In this document: piece by piece, positions 61,505-64,000 of the stretch
How positions within the stretch are numbered: the first letter of the stretch is position 1
How the letters are laid out: every line of letters starts with the position of its first letter
Assembly (NCBI GenBank): GCA_029263715.1
Contig: JAJUFP010000007.1
Span: 1 to 64,000, forward strand
DNA from: Nitrososphaera sp.
GTDB taxonomy: Archaea; Thermoproteota; Nitrososphaeria; Nitrososphaerales; Nitrososphaeraceae
Direction: 5' to 3'
Length of the DNA stretch: 64,000 nucleotides
Made by a program: the position numbers and the translations under genes
The notes under the pieces: model-generated
Databases searched by the model: none
Told to the model about the DNA's origin: nothing
The model's input: only the letters and a program-made list of their open reading frames with translations

Positions 61505-62971
61505 TCAGGAGCTCTGATCAAACACTTCTGTGATGCAGGTGCTGCCGTCTTGCTCTGTCAGCTGTATGGTCATCACCTCAGAGATGGAAGTGGCCGACGT
61601 CTCGCTGAGCAGAACAGCCTTGTTCTGGACGCTTGCCTCGCCGTCCGGCGTGATAGACGAGATGCAGCCATCCTCCAGCGTTACCTTGTGGGCATGCCAT
61701 TCGTTGTCTTCATGATCCTCGCCGGGCGTGTCGTTTCCAAGGTGCGCTGTTACGGCGTATGTTCCTGCATCGGTGACAAACACGTACCCGTAGATGTCTT
61801 GGCCTTCAGGGACCGTGGAACCTGCCTCTCCTTTCACGCTCAAAAACAGGTCTCCGTTGCTGTCAATACCAAACCTCTTGATATCAAAACTAGAGTCGTC
61901 GTTTGTTGCATCGTTCAGGTCGTCTTTTGACACCTGCTTGGGGTAGTATTCTCTGTCCCAGTACGGCGTGATGGTGGATTCTGTGGGCCTTTCTTCTTCA
62001 ATGAATTCAATGGTTTCTTTTGCTACCTGCTTTGCCCAGCTTTTGAACTCTTTTTCACCCAGCGGCAGCGGGCCTGGAGCCTCTACAAAGTCAATCCCTT
62101 CCTGCTCTAGGGCAGTGGCGACTTTGACAAAGCCGGATCCGCCGGTTGCGGGCACCAGAACAACTCTTTCAGCTCCTGTTTCTTCCAGCATTGTCTTTAC
62201 CTCGTCGACGGCTTGCTGAACTGCAGCCGGTGACAGGTTTGGCCAGTCTTCTCTTGCAGTCACTCCAATTGAATCTGCAAATCCCATCTTCATCTCCACG
62301 TACATTGCAGCATTAGAAAGCTCCTTTTCCTGGGCCGCGTCGTTTGTATCCGCCTTGGCGCCGTGTCCTACCAGAACAAGAACTTCGTTCTGCGGATTCT
62401 CGCTCACCTGTTTGGCCTGTTTTACAAAGATCTTTTTGAGTATGGGGTGGTCCGGTCTTGCCGGTTCTGCAAATACAAGAATCGTGTCGCTTACCTTGGA
62501 CGCTGGCTCGGTCAGCGCGCCCATGTACATGCATCCGTCTCCCATGGGAACGCCGGGACAGACATTGTATTCATCAATGCCGCCGAATACCCCGCGCGTG
62601 AGGTTGTGGATGACCGTTGAGTTTGGTCCAAACATGTCTGTGTACATGAATATGGCGTAGCTGACACCCTTCTCGTCAAGTCTTACCAGTCCATCGTCCC
62701 AATCGTAGGGCATGTGGAAGATCAGCTCTGAAGGTGTCTTGAAGTTCTTTTCCAGCATTCCGTCGATGGCCATCATCTTGTCCATGTTGGGCGTGCCTTC
62801 GTGGTTCATCATGTCGCCATGGGTGTATACCAGAACCCCGATCTCCCCAGTCAGGTCGTTTCCGGAGCCTCCATGGTCATCGTGGGCAGCCGATTGTTGC
62901 ATGGTCAGCAGTGATGACAGCAATATTGCTGCGGTTGCTATTGCAGAAATGCGTACTATGTCTGCTTTCAT
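61505..62971 (-). CDS. Secreted chelatase-like (CbiX-fold) protein
   Basis: A 488-residue exported protein. A signal segment (ISAIATAAILLSSLLTMQQS) precedes two chelatase-like units: GVLVYTHGDMMNHEGTPNM and NEVLVLVGHGAKADTNDAAQ, the second with the GHG motif of CbiX/CbiK. The C-terminal 150 residues are a beta domain (DLFLSVKGEAGSTVPEGQDI). It lies next to the CbiX-CbiC gene. Could bind metals, or tetrapyrroles, outside the cell; enzymatic activity is uncertain as the domains are divergent. Confidence 0.68.
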   Translation of the reverse strand: MKADIVRISAIATAAILLSSLLTMQQSAAHDDHGGSGNDLTGEIGVLVYTHGDMMNHEGTPNMDKMMAIDGMLEKNFKTPSELIFHMPYDWDDGLVRLDEKGVSYAIFMYTDMFGPNSTVIHNLTRGVFGGIDEYNVCPGVPMGDGCMYMGALTEPASKVSDTILVFAEPARPDHPILKKIFVKQAKQVSENPQNEVLVLVGHGAKADTNDAAQEKELSNAAMYVEMKMGFADSIGVTAREDWPNLSPAAVQQAVDEVKTMLEETGAERVVLVPATGGSGFVKVATALEQEGIDFVEAPGPLPLGEKEFKSWAKQVAKETIEFIEEERPTESTITPYWDREYYPKQVSKDDLNDATNDDSSFDIKRFGIDSNGDLFLSVKGEAGSTVPEGQDIYGYVFVTDAGTYAVTAHLGNDTPGEDHEDNEWHAHKVTLEDGCISSITPDGEASVQNKAVLLSETSATSISEVMTIQLTEQDGSTCITEVFDQSS

Positions 62972-63228
62972 TGCTGTCTTGCGTTTGATTTAATTTTATT
63001 ATGGTACAGGCGTTTTTCGTTCCATGGGGCCAGAACAGAGACTGAGAATTCCAGTACAGTTAAAATGTCTAATTGAGTTTTGCCCAAAACCCTTGCAAAA
63101 CCACGCTACCCTGAATTCTTGGGCGCCAGAATGGCCATTTGTCAGGAAACGGCCTGACCTTGACGTCCCCAATGCCTGTAACAACATTGAATTGCTGCTA
63201 GCCGCCTGCAACCTGCTGGCCGAAATGG

Positions 63229-63238
63229 TTATTTTAAA
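63229..63238 (+). promoter_or_regulatory. TATA box for the TolB-like gene
   Basis: TTATTTTAAA is centred 26 nt before GTG 63260, fitting a leaderless transcript and supporting that start. Confidence 0.6.
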
Positions 63239-63259
63239 GGGCCAGCTTAGTCGTGTCAA

Positions 63260-64000
63260 GTGACCAGTAACCTCATTAGCGGCATCTTGCTTTCAGCGCT
63301 GATCCTATCTTTCATCCTGGTCAGCGCGGCGGTTCCATCCTACGCTGCTCCAATTAATGAGAAGCTCACCTTCGTAAGAGACACGGTCCAGGGAAAGGAA
63401 ATCTATGTCATGAACGTGGATGGCTCTGACGTGACACGGCTTACAGAAAACAATGCCAGCGATCTGGATGTTGCCTGGTCGCCGGACGGCAGAAAGATAG
63501 CCTTTGCAAGCGACCGGGACGGCAACTATGAAATCTATGTTATCAATATCGACGGCACAAACCACGTCAGGCTGACAAGCAACAAGGCAGCGGATATTCA
63601 GCCTGCCTGGTCTCCTGACGGTAGTAAAATAGCCTTTGTCAGCGACCGGGACGGCACACATACAATCTACATAATGAATGCAGATGGCGGCAGCGAGAAA
63701 AGGCTGCTGCACAACCCAGCAAGTGATCAGCAGCCTAGCTGGTCTCCAGACGGCAAGAGGATAGCCTTTGCCGGCGACCGCGGAGACGGAAGCATAGAGA
63801 TCTATGCCGTCGATGTAGACGGAAGCAACCTGACAAGGCTTACGTACAGCGAATCGGCCGGCGATCTTGACCCGTCCTGGTCTCCAGACGGCCAGAAGAT
63901 CGCCTTTGTCAGCGACGGTGAAATCTACGTGATGGGCGCTGATGGTGCCAACATGACAAGGCTGACCAATAATCCGTACGAAGACAGCGATCACACTTGG
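63260..64000 (+). CDS. Secreted TolB-like beta-propeller, partial
   Basis: Not in the ORF track because it is cut by the window end; 247 codons are open. GTG 63260 follows an in-frame TAG. A signal peptide (LISGILLSALILSFILVSAA, then VPSYAA) is followed by TolB/PD40 repeats: each has a variant of AWSPDGRKIAFASDRDGNYE and IYVMNVDGSDVTRLT. About five blades are seen before the edge. Such propellers often bind proteins outside the cell or join peptidases. Complete architecture unknown. Confidence 0.9.
   Translation, partial: MTSNLISGILLSALILSFILVSAAVPSYAAPINEKLTFVRDTVQGKEIYVMNVDGSDVTRLTENNASDLDVAWSPDGRKIAFASDRDGNYEIYVINIDGTNHVRLTSNKAADIQPAWSPDGSKIAFVSDRDGTHTIYIMNADGGSEKRLLHNPASDQQPSWSPDGKRIAFAGDRGDGSIEIYAVDVDGSNLTRLTYSESAGDLDPSWSPDGQKIAFVSDGEIYVMGADGANMTRLTNNPYEDSDHTW

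Noticed and set aside
63024-63263. 79-aa plus ORF and overlapping 86-aa minus ORF
   Set aside because: Neither has a motif; the TATA box of the TolB-like gene lies inside. A small GTCAGG/CCTGAC hairpin at 63141-63158 was noted but is too short to claim.
1-64000. CRISPR arrays, rRNA genes, intact insertion sequences
   Set aside because: Looked for regular spaced repeats, rRNA signatures and transposase DDE motifs; none were seen by eye.

Overview
This window comes from an archaeon, most probably a soil-type ammonia oxidiser of the Nitrososphaera lineage (Nitrososphaerota, formerly Thaumarchaeota). The domain is fixed by archaeal Nop10 next to aIF2-alpha, a Cam-type gamma carbonic anhydrase, a CbiX/CbiA/CbiC cobalamin set, a PEFG-CTERM-like surface protein, many small zinc-finger proteins, TATA boxes about 26 nt ahead of start codons with little or no leader, and frequent TTG/GTG starts. 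The genus is inference. No rRNA, tRNA, CRISPR array or intact insertion sequence was seen.

Layout. 0-0.4 kb: a broken integrase fragment. 0.4-7 kb: a secreted SIMPL-chagasin fusion, a three-gene SPFH/zinc-ribbon operon and a large zincin protease. 7-10.5 kb: a peptidoglycan-binding protein followed by a CHAP/NlpC-like putative amidase, odd for an organism without peptidoglycan. 10.5-17.8 kb: Ku and LigD convergent (a complete NHEJ pair), then MscS and small proteins. 18-25.2 kb: Nramp-like transporter, zinc-finger and PRC-barrel proteins, gamma carbonic anhydrase, two small paralogues flanking an orphan gene, and a 2OG-Fe(II) oxygenase. 25.3-32.7 kb: a frameshifted VapBC-like pair, SfsA, a nitronate monooxygenase-like enzyme, a DUF1326-DUF2182-DUF1326 operon, a CBS protein and a wHTH/RelE-like convergent pair. 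32.8-37.6 kb: small regulators, a strongly structured noncoding region, a creatininase-family hydrolase and a PEFG-CTERM gene broken by an in-frame TAG. 38-47 kb: a large repeat-containing secreted protein, an NfeD-stomatin operon, a PepSY-like secreted protein and a pterin dehydratase/Lrp-like pair. 47.3-51 kb: a truncated ATPase and the most striking gene, a secreted protein with the middle and catalytic domains of vertebrate-type protein-arginine deiminase. 51-56.5 kb: hotdog thioesterase, GGR-like flavoprotein and a GMC oxidoreductase with a His-rich partner. 56.5-61.5 kb: nop10-aIF2-alpha, then cobO, cbiA and a CbiX-CbiX-CbiC fusion. 61.5-64 kb: a secreted chelatase-like protein and a TolB-like beta-propeller that runs off the window.

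Common threads are secretion (at least eight proteins with signal peptides or sorting motifs, several probably acting on other organisms or their proteins), tetrapyrrole/cobalamin synthesis, and DNA repair. The leading candidate for undescribed biology is the archaeal arginine deiminase at 48.1-50.9 kb, with the aligned active-site residues D492, H606, D608 and C912 all present. Second are the three-way-junction RNA fold near 34.4 kb and the peptidoglycan-hydrolase operon. All family assignments were made by eye from motifs; no database search was run.
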